DNA from: Xestospongia bergquistia
Taxonomy: Eukaryota; Porifera; Demospongiae; Haplosclerida; Petrosiidae
Length of the DNA: 64,000 nucleotides
Assembly (NCBI GenBank): GCA_963965975.1
Contig: OZ014423.1
Span: 5,110,301-5,174,300, forward strand
Direction: 5' to 3'
Positions 1-26,759 of the stretch are shown here, piece by piece. The first letter of the stretch is position 1. The number at the start of each line of letters is the position of its first letter. The position numbers and the translations under genes are program-made. The notes under the pieces are model-generated. The model ran no database searches. It saw nothing but the letters and a program-made list of their open reading frames with translations, and had not been told where the DNA came from.

Positions 1-726
1 TACTGTGATATGAAAGGTAGTCACTGTGATGAAGAAGGAGGTTGGACAAGAGTAGCATTTGTTAACATGAGTGAACCTGGTTCATCTTGTCCACCTGGAC
101 TAGTACAATATGATAACATCAATAATACCAGTTTATGTTGGATCGTTAATGAAACAGATTTCTGGGGTTGCAACTCTACCTTCTTCTTTACTTATAATCT
201 CAACTATACTAAGGTGTGTGGTCAAGTGAGAGGACACCAATATGGATATGCTGCTGCTTTTTATTGTTACTTTTATAATGATAGCCGATGTGATCCTGAA
301 ATAAAGACATTTGGAGTAACTCTTAGCTACAGTAACAATCCTCGTAAACATATTTGGACATATGCTGGAGGATGGCATGAACAAGGAACAGACATACTTG
401 ATTGTCCCTGTAATAATGGCAGTCTATACATGAACTATACTATACCACTTGTTGGTAATGATTACTACTGTGAATCAGGAACTTCTGGTTATGATTATTA
501 TTATTATTATAGTAATATCTTATATCTCAGTGATCCCCTCTGGGATGGTGAGGACTGTCTTGGACGTGAGGCCACCTGTTGTACTTCTCCTAAGATGCCA
601 TGGTTTATCAAAACACTAAACGAGACAGTTAATGATGATATTGAATTGAGCGTGTGTGGTGTTTTTTTCAACCAGTATTTCTTGCATGGGACTAGTCTTG
701 ACCTTATTGAACTGTACATTAAATAA
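1..726 (+). CDS. 3'-terminal exon of a secreted Cys-rich domain protein (5' end outside window)
   Basis: The reading frame is open from base 1 (Tyr-Cys-Asp-Met) to the TAA at 724-726, so the first visible Met is internal and the gene begins to the left. About 241 residues are visible. The hallmark is GGWTRVAFVNM near the start, then CPPGL, a VCGQVRGHQYG stretch, HIWTYAGG, a CPC motif, VGNDYYCESG, DPLWDGEDC, a CC pair, PWFIK and a final DIELSVC...LIELYIK. I recognise this arrangement as a domain that recurs in uncharacterised sponge and cnidarian predicted proteins; I do not know a curated name. The many Cys and N-glycosylation sequons (NNTS, NETD, NYTK and others) indicate an extracellular domain with several disulphides. 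No transmembrane segment follows, so the protein probably ends with this domain. Function unknown. Confidence 0.75.
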   Translation, partial: YCDMKGSHCDEEGGWTRVAFVNMSEPGSSCPPGLVQYDNINNTSLCWIVNETDFWGCNSTFFFTYNLNYTKVCGQVRGHQYGYAAAFYCYFYNDSRCDPEIKTFGVTLSYSNNPRKHIWTYAGGWHEQGTDILDCPCNNGSLYMNYTIPLVGNDYYCESGTSGYDYYYYYSNILYLSDPLWDGEDCLGREATCCTSPKMPWFIKTLNETVNDDIELSVCGVFFNQYFLHGTSLDLIELYIK

Positions 727-1200
727 CGGAAGGTCATGGAATTTGTACTTTTATATTACCTTTTGCTTTGTTACTTTACTCTAATATAATAATTAACACA
801 ATATTTTAATATAAAACATACTACTACTTTAGACATCAATTTAGATATAAGCACATGTTATTGTGATACTAAAAAAATAGTTTACATTTATGTATTGTTA
901 TAACTTCTGATAGTCCAAAAAATTATTTTTTTGTTTTACTTTCTAGCAATAGAAATGGCAACTACATGTACTCGTGGTAAAACTTTGTATAGTAGTTATG
1001 GTCAATGAGTCATGTGGTAGCAAGTTATGATATCACTTCATTCATTCTCTATGGGTATAATAATATTTGTGATTGGTTACTGTAAGTCATACATTATTTA
1101 CTACTAAATACCACTGGTATTGTAATATAATAACAAATTGTTATATCACAATAGTTTTAAAAAGTTTATGAAGGAACAAACTATTACCTTGAGTGCAATT
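727..1200. other. Intergenic, no gene seen
   Basis: AT-rich spacer between the terminal exon and its decayed copy. I see no open frame or RNA gene. It presumably holds the 3' UTR of the upstream gene. Confidence 0.5.
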
Positions 1201-1490
1201 CTGCTTTAATACATGAACTATACTATACCATTTGTTGGTAATGATTACTATTGTGAATCAGGGTTTAGTGATTATGATTATGTCTTATATTTCAATGATC
1301 CCCTCTGTGATGATAAGAACTGTCCTGGACATGAGGCTACCTGTTGTACTTCTATTAGGTACTCCATGGTTTATCAAAATACTAAATGAGATAGTTAATT
1401 ATGATATGAACTAAGTAATGTGGTTACAGTAATGATCAGCTTGATATTTACAGTACTGCTAATGACCTTGCTGAACTTTATATCGAGTAA
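1201..1490 (+). pseudogene. Decayed partial copy of the upstream terminal exon
   Basis: Translation gives MNYTIPFVGNDYYCESG, then a DPLCDDKNC segment, CCTS, and in shifted frames PWFIKILNEIV and AELYIE. These match the last third of the exon at 1-726 (MNYTIPLVGNDYYCESG, DPLWDGEDC, CCTS, PWFIKTLNETV, IELYIK). At least one frameshift lies after CCTS, stops follow it, and the Tyr-rich loop is shortened. There is no upstream part of the domain, so this is a truncated tandem duplicate. The last remnant ends with TAA near 1490. Confidence 0.75.
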
Positions 1491-1781
1491 CAAAATGCAG
1501 GCACTAATATATATTTTCTCATAGTACATGTTCCATTTTCAGAATATTCTGTGACTATTCTACTGGAAATGTATTTAATTTAAAATTAATACTGTACTCC
1601 AGATCCTAAGCTTGGAATCTAACTACATTAATTTCCATTCAAGTATGGCATTTGTGACATAATATTAATAATAATATGCTTTGTCATTGATGACGTTTCC
1701 AGGATGCAATTTATTTAACCCTTCAGTGACTCCGACCTCCTTGGAAACAACACAAGTAGTGGGTGTCGATCTATATTGGTC
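1491..1781. other. CEP290 upstream region
   Basis: AT-rich, about 290 bp, ending directly at the CEP290 ATG. It must contain the CEP290 promoter and 5' UTR unless a non-coding exon lies further upstream. I see no clear TATA box or other motif I would defend. Confidence 0.4.
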
Positions 1782-13723
<11,942 letters not shown>

Positions 13724-13820
13724 ATTTATACATTGTATATTAAATATATTACATGCAAAATATATTATGTTTAGTTTACGGTGATATGCAGAGATGTACT
13801 AATACCACGTGCTAGAGACA

Positions 13821-14317
13821 ATGTCTGGAAGGATACCTGTAACAGGTCGTACTGTGATCGTGGGTCGAGGATCTCTGGATTTTGCCTACCGTACACTGAA
13901 TACTATCATGAATAATATGGGCATCACTAAAAAGGTACAAAGTGATAGATTCTATTTAGTGAGGTGTGGCATAACCACGCCCACAGTTGTACTCAACATT
14001 ATTGTATAAAATGCCGAGTGTCGAAAATAAGTAATGTTTACAATACATAATATTATTTATAAGCACTAAAATCTATCACAGTAAGTTTATATTATTAATA
14101 TATTTGATAAGTTCCACTTTACTGAGACGACACTACTGTAAGTCACACTGATACTTAGTTTTTTTATTAATAGTTACAAAGGCGTCGTTATTATGAGAAA
14201 CCAACAAAGAAAAGAGAGAGAGAAGAGTACGAGAAATGTTTAAGACTTTATAACAGAGAAATGAAAAAGAAAGTGGAGTTTGTCATGAGACAACACAAAC
14301 CATTGCCACCAGTATAA
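13821..14317 (+). CDS. MRPS21: Mitochondrial small-subunit ribosomal protein bS21m
   Basis: Two exons, 13821-13934 and 14174-14317, joined in phase 0, give 85 aa (human 87). The protein is the mitochondrial homologue of bacterial ribosomal protein S21 in the 28S subunit. Matching features are GRTVIV near the N terminus, the AYRTLN motif, and after the intron a basic RRRYYEKP segment followed by REEYEKC and a C-terminal KKKVEFVMR, in the same order as in vertebrate MRPS21. I chose ATG 13821 because it begins the conserved N terminus with the expected length; the codons just upstream contain no better ATG. The start is only 97 bp after the CEP290 stop, on the same strand. The spacing suggests a very short intergenic promoter or shared transcription. 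Confidence 0.93.
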
Positions 14318-14634
14318 TGTTGTCATTTATAGAGACATTAATATTACTTGTATTGGTCATATTAGAATTAAAGAGACACAGCTTAATTTAAAGATGCGAT
14401 AATACCTTATATGGTCATAATGCTATACACATTAATCATGATCTGATATTCGTTTCCCGGTAATGACAATGAATATTGTGTTGAATAAAATTCATAATCA
14501 ACAGTGGGAATTTCCACCCACAATACTCCAATAGATCAGCAGAAAGAAAGAAAGCTTTGTATATTAAAAGTATTACAAGTGCTATTGTTGCTGTAGCACA
14601 GTGCTGCTATATTGAATACTTGTACTATTGAGAG
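14318..14634. other. Intergenic, promoter side of the IPT-AMOP-VWD gene
   Basis: About 317 bp holding the MRPS21 3' UTR and the 5' region of the next gene. No gene or clear regulatory motif seen. Confidence 0.4.
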
Positions 14635-19015
<4,381 letters not shown>

Positions 19016-19122
19016 CATGGAAAAACTTAAGCTTTATGCATAAACAACATCATGTCACTTTTACTTATCAAAGTCATTCCCTTAGTCTCTAATATTTATT
19101 TACAGTGTTATGATAGTGATTT

Positions 19123-19128
19123 AATAAA
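19123..19128 (+). terminator. Polyadenylation signal AATAAA
   Basis: AATAAA 108 bp after the stop of the IPT-AMOP-VWD gene. It falls before the converging stefin-like gene ends at 19249. Confidence 0.5.
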
Positions 19129-19248
19129 TAGTGCTTGTTTATCAAAGTTTGTTTTGCAATAGTTCAAAGGATATCAGTGTCACAACATATATATTAATAT
19201 CACACACTAATAAGTGTAATCAAGTTTATATATGTCATGCATATAATA

Positions 19249-19740
19249 TCATTGCCTAAGGCTCATGAGTTCTTCAATATATTGTGCAAGTTGAGCATCA
19301 CAAGAGACATTAGGAATGTAACTTAGCAAATTGACTTGAGGAGGAAAGATCATAATTGCAGCTTCCTCTACATAGACTATGATAGCTTGATCAGGACTCA
19401 CTTTAATCTACAAACAAAACAGTTACTTTTAACCTTTTTAGCTAAAAATATCATTAGATAGTAGTGATTATTTAATAGTTACTGATGTGTATGCAATAAA
19501 ACTGCTTACTTTAATACAGTCTTCTTTCATCATATCATTATATCGATCACAATATGTCAAAGCTTGATAGCTGTCAAATTTCTTGCTAGTAGCATCTTCT
19601 AGTTTCCCACGAATCTGTGGAAAGACAAGAGTTCATGATGAAGTCTATATCATTATTGATATTATCATCATCACTTGTTCAGCGACCACTTGAAGACGTT
19701 GATCTGCTTCTTTGACTACTGAGAAGCCAGCTACAGACAT
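19249..19740 (-). CDS. Stefin-like (type 1 cystatin) protein lacking the QxVxG motif
   Basis: Three exons on the minus strand (19740-19675, 19614-19510, 19407-19249) give 109 aa with no signal peptide, close to the usual stefin size of about 98. The alignment with cystatin B is short but telling. An early Gly follows MSVA, then VVAEQ/IRGKLED matches the stefin block ending ADQ/VRSQLEE, KKF is conserved, and CIK/IKVSP matches the FIK/VHVG block. Both introns, phase 0 after Gln and after Ile-Lys, sit exactly where the introns of vertebrate stefin genes sit. Stefins inhibit papain-type cathepsins in the cytosol by inserting QVVAG into the active site. Here that stretch reads RYNDM with one extra residue, so inhibition by the usual mechanism is doubtful. 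The gene converges on the preceding gene (stops 233 bp apart). Confidence 0.72.
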
Positions 19741-19997
19741 GATGGAACAGCAAAAGGAGGTGGGGCTTAATAATAACAAATGTGTTTCCTTTTGAGGTAC
19801 ATAACAGTTTTGTCATAATAAGGTAAATTCCTTTCTTATTAAATAAATAAATATTTTATACAATATATAAGATTCGTAATTGCTAATAATATATATAATA
19901 TATATAAAAATATAATTAGTATATATATGTATAGATTTATGTAAGCAAGTTATATTTTATAAGCTATAATAAAATGAGTAGTTATTATAGTTATAAA

Positions 19998-20846
19998 TTA
20001 TTCGGTACCAGATCCAGATTCATCATTGTCATCATCATTGTCATTATCTTCATTTATAATAACTGGACATTCAAACTGTAACTTGAATCCAGCACCTGTT
20101 GCATCTCTTTCACTCAGAAATAACACTAAGAAGTCTGAAGTGTGAATTGGTATATTTTGTAGCAATGATTTGTCACTACCAGTAATTGACTGATAGACAT
20201 TGTGTTTTTTATAGTCTATTATCTCAACAGAATCACCTTCTGCTATATCAATCTCAGATCCCTCCTCGGATATTTTAACATGACTGTCTTTGCATGGCAT
20301 GCTAATGTTGTAGATACATATTTCACTCTTGAAATAGTTACTACAACCATATCGTGGGGATTTGGCTACAGAAATGCCTCGACTATTGACAAAGCCAGAT
20401 TGAAGAAGGTTGTCAATTTCACACTCTTTCTCTCTAGGTTCTTCTAGTTTGCATAATGCAGGACACGTTGGGGTACCAATGTTCTTCTCAATAGAGTATC
20501 TTTTAGCATAAAAACATTTGAAGGAACTATTAAAGAGAAAAACATGATAATGAATTGAAGAAATGTCACAATTATTAACTCACTTTACAGGTACTTCCAT
20601 AGCTGGTATTGCACTATGACTAAGAGCTACTGGAAGATTAAGGCCTGGGTAAGTAAACTTTGGTCGTTCATTTCTGGGTCCTCTAACACAAGTTTTCCAA
20701 TTGGCTTCATTTTTATGTAGACAGGTCATTTTCTGGAGAAGGCTTCTAGAAGATCGGACATTTTGAAGAGGAGCTGCATTTGTCCACTGAACTACAAATA
20801 CAACTATAACTGTAGCACAGAAAAGAGTATGTTGTATTGTTGACAT
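19998..20846 (-). CDS. Array A copy A1: secreted CUB-like protein
   Basis: Reference copy for the family. Exon 1 (20846-20584) encodes a signal peptide ending near TNA, a short propeptide APLQNV, a furin-type RSSR, then a small Cys pair (MTC...KTC). The intron splits codon AA/T. Exon 2 (20526-19998) continues SFKCFYAKRYS, CPALC, then a CUB-like domain beginning SPRYGCSNYFKSEICIYNI and closing DFLVLFLSERDATGAGFKL. Total about 263 aa. The CUB-like core lacks the second Cys pair seen in typical CUB domains. The tail is acidic (DNDNDDDNDE) followed by SGSG, the pattern of glycosaminoglycan attachment sites. YNIS is a conserved sequon. No known function; secretion is well supported by the leader and lack of any later hydrophobic helix. 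Confidence 0.85.
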
Positions 20847-20941
20847 TATCTTGTTTATAAAGATATATTCTTTTCTCTTCTTTTGCTATAGAAATAATTA
20901 TTTTAATTTTGTTCTTATTGTATCTTCACTTGAGAGTCAAC

Positions 20942-21091
20942 CTATTTATACTTTCCATCTAAGTTCCTAAATCAACACAATGATATCATTTAACTAAAAC
21001 TACTAAAACAGTAAGTCCCATTATTAGTAACTAGTTTATTACGTCAGGTAAAACAGTAAGTCCCATTATTAGTAACTAGATCATTACGTCA
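20942..21091 (-). promoter_or_regulatory. A1 promoter: TATA box and duplicated CRE-like element
   Basis: On the minus strand TATAAATAG lies at 20942-20950, about 104 bp before the ATG. TGACGTAA (a CREB/ATF-type half-palindrome) lies at 21039-21046 and again at 21084-21091, because a 45-bp segment is tandemly duplicated. The proximal copy keeps the family spacing of about 96 bp to the TATA box. Confidence 0.7.
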
Positions 21092-22230
21092 GGTAATTGT
21101 CATTCAAGTCACTAGCTCAACAATAACCATCTGTCCAAACATACATTAAACAAGTCAACAGTTGATTTTAATATACTAAGTCTAGTGTCAAAACAAATTT
21201 TGTGGAAGTTGTAAGTTGTTCAAAGACTAATGTGGGTATTATCAGTTATATCATGATGTTGATTTATGATGGTATTGTTTATGGAGAATCTCTAGCACTT
21301 TAAATCACTATTGAGTAACTTTTTATGACACATTAAGAAGTTACTTATAAAAAAATTATATTTCATTCTATACAATGTATTAAATATTAGATCAATAATA
21401 ATTTATATCATACAAGTTAAGATTATAACAAAGACATTAATAAACTGCATTTGTTAAACTTCAATATGGCTTAGTATATTAAAATCAACTGTTGACTTGT
21501 ATAACACATGTAATTTGGACAGATGGCTATTGTTGAGCTAGTGACTTGAATGACAATTACCTGACGTGATGAACTAGTTACTATAATAATGAGACTTAAT
21601 GTTTTTGTAGTTTTAGTTAATAATGATATAATTGTGATGATTTAGGAGCTTAATTAGCTGGAAAGGTTGACTCACAAGTGAAGATACAACAATTGTGTTA
21701 ATGTAAGAACTTCACTAATAAATTATAAATAGATGACTCTCAGGTGAAGATATATCAATGTCGAAATAGATTGGTTGATTGTTGTGCTTAGGTTGCAACA
21801 TGGCCACAAAATACATTGAAAATGATTGACAACATATCTTGTTTTGATAAATAATTACTATGGAATTGGGACACATGACCTCTTAGAAGCTAAGGGACAT
21901 GTTATTACATAGGATTGTCCTATTATAAATTCCATAGTGTAATTTGTCACACATAGACCCAGTATTCAAATAAACTTGTGTCTAACTATAATTATTAGTT
22001 ATTAAGACTATTTCTCAGTGTATTGGGCTCTATTATATTCAAACTTAATAACTATATATTGATTAACTAACCAATCCATTAAATATCAAATATGATAAAT
22101 AAATAAATAAATACGATATTTTTATAATATATAAAATTTGTAGATGTAATTAATTATAATTCAGTCATGTATTTGATATTAGTACATTAGAGAAATAAAG
22201 AAACACATATTATAATGGCATAGTTATAAG
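21092..22230. other. A1-A2 spacer with inverted relic promoters and a short inverted-ended repeat
   Basis: Plus-strand sequence at about 21480-21700 is the inverted copy of the A-type promoter: the same block around GACAGATGG, CTAGTGACTTGAATGACAAT and CCTGACGT, then AGCTGGAAAGGTTGACTC. The TATAAATA that should separate GGAAAG from GGTTGAC is missing. A second leader-like remnant (TATAAATAG at about 21726) follows, but no exon 1. This is the promoter of a lost plus-strand gene. The rest is AT-rich, with a short repeat at 21857-21938. Confidence 0.7.
21857..21938. repeat. Short inverted-ended repeat, copy 1
   Basis: Starts ACTATGGAATT and ends AATTCCATAGT, an exact 11-bp inverted repeat about 60 bp apart. 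Similar copies at 28906-28997 and 29390-29482 share flanking sequence too, so it may be part of a longer repeat or a tiny non-autonomous transposon. Confidence 0.6.
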
Positions 22231-23055
22231 TTATTCAGATCCAGATCCAGATCCGGATCCAGATCCAACAACTTTATTTATAATAACTGGACATTCAAAC
22301 TGTAACTTGAATCCAGCACCTGTTGCATCTCTTTCACTCATAAATAACACTAAGAAGTCTGAAGTGTGAATTGGTATATTTTGTAGCAATGATTTGTCAC
22401 TACCAGTAATTGACTCATAGACTTTGTGCTTTTTATAGTCTATCATCACAACAGAATCACCTTCTGCTATATCAATCTCTGATCCCTCCTCTGATATTTT
22501 AATATAACTATCTTTGCATGGCATGCTAATGTTGTAAATACATATTTCACTCTTGAAATAGTTACTACAACCATATCGCGGGGATTTGACTACAGAGATG
22601 CCTTGACTATTAATAAGTAGGTTGTCAATTTTGCAGTCTCTCTCTTTAGGTTCTTCTAGTTTGCATAATGCAGGACATGAGGTACCAATGTTCCTCTCAA
22701 TAGAGTATCTTTTAGCATAAAAACATTTGAAGGAACTATTAAAGAGAAAAATATGATAATGAAGTGAAGAAATGTCACAATTATTAACTCACTTTACAGG
22801 TACTTCCATTGCTGGTATTGCACTATGACTAAGAGCTACTGGAAGGTCAAGGTCTGGGTAAGTGAACCTTGGTCGTTCACTTCTGGGTCCTCTAACACAA
22901 GTCTTCCAATTGGCTTCATCTTTATGTAGACAGGTCATTTTCTGAAGAAGGCTTCTAGCAGATCGGACATTTTGAAGAGGAGCTGCATTTGTCCACTGAA
23001 CTACAAATACAACTATAACTGTAGCACAGAAAAGAGTATGTTGTATAATTGACAT
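22231..23055 (-). CDS. Array A copy A2
   Basis: Exon 1 23055-22793, exon 2 22735-22231, about 255 aa. RSAR processing motif present. Compared with A1, exon 2 has small in-frame deletions after CPALC and before NSQGISV, and the acidic tail is replaced by a pure Ser-Gly run (GSGSGSGSGSE), encoded by repeats of the hexamer GGATCT read on the coding strand. I start at the ATG that aligns with the other copies; an upstream in-frame ATG at 23106 exists but precedes the conserved leader. Confidence 0.84.
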
Positions 23056-23141
23056 TATCTTGTTTATAAAGATATATTCTTTTCTTTTGCTATAGAAATA
23101 TTTCAATTTTGTTCTTGTTGTATCTTCACTTGTGAGCCAAC

Positions 23142-23245
23142 CTATTTATACTTTCCAGCTAAGTTCCTAAATCAATACAATGATATCATTTAACTAAAAC
23201 TACTAAACAATAAGTTCCATTATTAATAACTAGTTCATTACATCA
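23142..23245 (-). promoter_or_regulatory. A2 promoter: TATA box with a mutated CRE-like element
   Basis: TATAAATAG at 23142-23150; at the conserved 95-bp spacing the element reads TGATGTAA (23238-23245), a CG to TG change at the CpG. Confidence 0.6.
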
Positions 23246-24379
23246 GGTAATTGTCATTTAAGTCACTAGCACAACAATAACCATCTGTCCAAACATACAT
23301 GTGTTATACAAGTCAACAGTTGATTTTAATATACTAAGCCTAGTGTCAAAACAAATTTTGAGAAAGCCATAAGTTGTTTAAAGACTAATGTGGGGATTAT
23401 CAGTGATATCATGATGTTGATTTATGATGACATTATTTATGGAGAGTATCTAACACTTAAATCACTATTGACTCAGAAGAATTTACCATAATAATAATAT
23501 TTGAGTAATGTTTTATGGTACATCAATAATAATTTATACCATACAAGTTAAGATTATAACGAAGACATTAATATACTTCTGGATTCAAATTACAATTTGA
23601 ATGCCCAGATAATATTGATAGAAATGACAATGGTAGTAGTAATGTTGAAAATGGATCAGCTTATAAATTTTACTTACATTGCATTAATTTTTCTTATCTA
23701 AGTTTTAATCATGGGCATTTGAGTGCCAAAATTAATATATACAAGTAATTTATATAATATATATTACTTATTTTCTTGTTGTCAATACTTTTATGCATCA
23801 TCTATAATTCATTTTAAATTTTGAAGTAATGACATATTGTATATTTTAATCTTAAATGATCCAAGGTGTTCCTTCATGTCTTATTTCACATGATTATGGC
23901 TATTATTTTAAAGTGCTGACTCACATTGTGCTATTCATCTAACACAGTAGATTGTTAAGAACAGAATAAATTATATTAATTAAATCTTAATTTACAAAGA
24001 GGTTATAAAAAGAATTATGGAATGAATAATCAAACATAATAATATATTTAAACATATATATTATAATGATTGCCAGGAGTTGTAACAATTATTTGATTCC
24101 TATGTAGATAGAAATTAAATTTAATTTCGCATATTCTAGTTAACATGGAAAGACAATAGCTTGCGTCTATATTATTATGATTATAATCACTAGTGCAAAA
24201 AACACTTGAAGTCATGAATTTCTTTGTTTATTTCATTTAAAAAGGTAAAATCAAAAAATGATAAATAAATATATATTATATAAAATTTGTAGATGTAATA
24301 AATTATAATTCAGTCATATATTTGATATTAGTACATTAGAGAAATAAAGAGCCACACATTATAATAACATAGTTACAAG
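23246..24379. other. A2-A3 spacer with a relic A 3' end on the plus strand
   Basis: AT-rich. At 23577-23665 the plus strand translates to GFKLQFECP followed by an Asn/Asp/Ser-rich tail, the C-terminal end of a family A gene in the opposite orientation. No intact exon accompanies it. Confidence 0.65.
23577..23665 (+). pseudogene. Relic 3' end of an A-family gene
   Basis: Reads SGFKLQFECPDNIDRNDNG on the plus strand, matching the last CUB strand and acidic tail of family A. The 5' part is absent. Confidence 0.65.
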
Positions 24380-25234
24380 TTATTCAGTACCAGATCCAGA
24401 TCCAGATCCATCATTGTTATTATCACCAGTATTAACTTTATTTATAATAACTGGACATTCAAACTGTAACTTGAATCCAGCACCTGTTGCATCTCTTTCA
24501 CTCAGAAATAACACTAAGAAGTCTGAAGTGTGAATCGGTATATTTTGTAGCAATGATTTGTCACTACCAGTAATTGACTGATAGACATTGTGCTTTTTAT
24601 AGTCTATTATCACAACAGAATCATTTTCTCCTATATCAATCTCAGATCCCTCCTCCGATATTTTAACGTGGCTGTCTTTGCATGGCATGCTAATATTGTA
24701 AATACATATTTCACTCTTGACATAATTGCTACAACCATATCGTGGAGATTTGGCTACAGAAATGCCTCGACTATTGATAAAGCCAGATTGAAGAAGGTTG
24801 CCAATTTCACACTCTTTCTCTATAGGTTCTTCTAGTTTGCATAATGCAGGACAGGTTGGGGTATTGATGTTCTTCTCAATAGAGTATCTTTTAGCATAAA
24901 AACATTTGAAAGAACTATTAAAGAGAAAAACATGATAATGAATTGAAGAAATGTCACAATTATTAACTCACTTTACAGGTACTTCCATAGCTGGTATTGC
25001 ACTATGACTAAGAGCTACTGGAAGGTTAAGGCCTGGGTAAGTGAACCTTGGTCGTTCATTTCTGGGTCCTCTAACACAAGTCTTCCAATTGACTTCATTT
25101 TTATGTAGACAGGTCATTTTCTGGAGAGGACTTCTAGCAGATCGGACATTTTGAAGAGGAGCTGCATTTGTCCACTGAACTACAAATACAACTAGAATTG
25201 TAGCACAGAAAAGAGTATGTTGTATTGTTGACAT
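24380..25234 (-). CDS. Array A copy A3
   Basis: Exon 1 25234-24972, exon 2 24914-24380, about 265 aa. Leader ends TNA; RSAR is followed by SPLQ instead of SLLQ. Tail TGDNNNDGSGSGSGTE combines acidic residues with SG repeats. Exon 1 bases around ATTCTAGTTG and the upstream GTAACTAGTT block match copy A9, suggesting sequence exchange between them. Confidence 0.85.
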
Positions 25235-25325
25235 TATCTTGTTTATAAAGATATATTCTTTTCTCTTCTTTTGCTCTAGAAATATTTCAATTTTGTTCTT
25301 ATTGTATCTTCACTTGAGAGTCAAC

Positions 25326-25430
25326 CTATTTATACTTTCCAGCTAAGTTTCTAAATCAACATAATGATATCATTTAACTAAAACTACTAAAGCAGTAAGT
25401 CCCATTGTTAGTAACTAGTTAATTACGTCA
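25326..25430 (-). promoter_or_regulatory. A3 promoter: TATA box and CRE-like element
   Basis: TATAAATAG at 25326-25334 (100 bp before ATG) and TGACGTAA at 25423-25430, spaced 96 bp. Confidence 0.7.
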
Positions 25431-26712
25431 GGTAATCATCTTTTAAGTCACTAGCTCAACAATAACCATCAGTCCAAACATACATGTGTTATACAAGTCA
25501 ACAGTTGGTTTTAATATACTAAGTCTAGTGTGAAAACAAATTTTGTGGAAGTTGTATGTTGTTCAAAGACTAATGTGGGTATTATCAGTGATATCATGAT
25601 GTTGATTTATGATGGTATTGTTTATGGAGAATCTTTAGCACTTTAAATCACTATTGACACAGGAAAAATATATTGAATACATTCATTTTTTATGTTGTAA
25701 ATGTATTGATTTTTTGTGTTAAGAAGAACTTACCATGATAACATTTGAGCAAGGTTTTATGATACATCAATGACAATTTATACCATACAAGTTAAGATTA
25801 TAACAAAGACATTAATATACTTCTGAATTCAAATTACAGTTTGAATTTGCAGATAATATTGATGGAAATGACAATGGTAGTAGTGATGATGAAAATGGAT
25901 TAGCTTATTTTCTTGTTGTCAATACTTTTATGCTCCATCTATAGTTTATTTTAAATTTTGAATTAATGACATATTGTATATTTTATTGATAGAAATGATA
26001 ACGTCAGCAATGATGATGAAAGTAGATCAGGTTATAAATTTTACTCACATTGCATTAATTTTTCTTATTTAAGTTTTTATTGTGGACATTTGAGCGAGAA
26101 AATAAATATTTATAAAAAATAATTTATATAATATATATTACTTTTTTTGTTGTCAATACTTTTTATGCTTCATCTATAAATTTTTAAATAATGACATATC
26201 CACCTTTCACATTGACTATGGCTATTGTTTAAAAGTGCTTACTATTATATGTTATTGATCTAGCATAACATATTATTAAGATAAGAATAAGTTATATTGA
26301 TTAAATAATTAATAAAGATGTTATAATAACAATCATTGATCAAAGATCAAACATAAATAAAATGTTTTGTTATAGTGATTGCAAATATTTGATTCCTATG
26401 GAGATAGAAATTAAAAATAATTTCCATGAATGGTAAACTAAATTATAATTTGCTATCAATTGTCATATGTCAATAATTACTGCTTAGTACTTGAATATAT
26501 ATTGAAGACTAATTCCTATACCAAATATCTTAACATTAGTGTCTTTTTTATATAGAACTTACATCTATATTATTATGATGATTATAATCACTTGTGCAGA
26601 ATACACTTGAAGTCATTATTATATATTTCTTTTTAATAAGGTAAAACAAATGATAATATTACAAATATAATAAATAAATATATAAATAAATATAATATTT
26701 ACATAATATATC

Positions 26713-26743
<31 letters not shown>

Positions 26744-26759
26744 ATGACACAGTTAGAAG
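25431..26759. other. A3-A4 spacer with two relic A tails
   Basis: AT-rich. A plus-strand relic of the family 3' end lies at 25817-25905, and a second tail-like fragment with Asn/Asp codons at about 25988-26035. An (AT)n run lies near 26716-26742, just past the A4 stop. No intact gene. Confidence 0.6.
25817..25905 (+). pseudogene. Relic 3' end of an A-family gene
   Basis: EFKLQFEF followed by DNIDGNDNG on the plus strand; the Cys of FECP is lost. It aligns with the relic at 23577-23665, including the flanks, so both come from one duplicated spacer. Confidence 0.6.
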
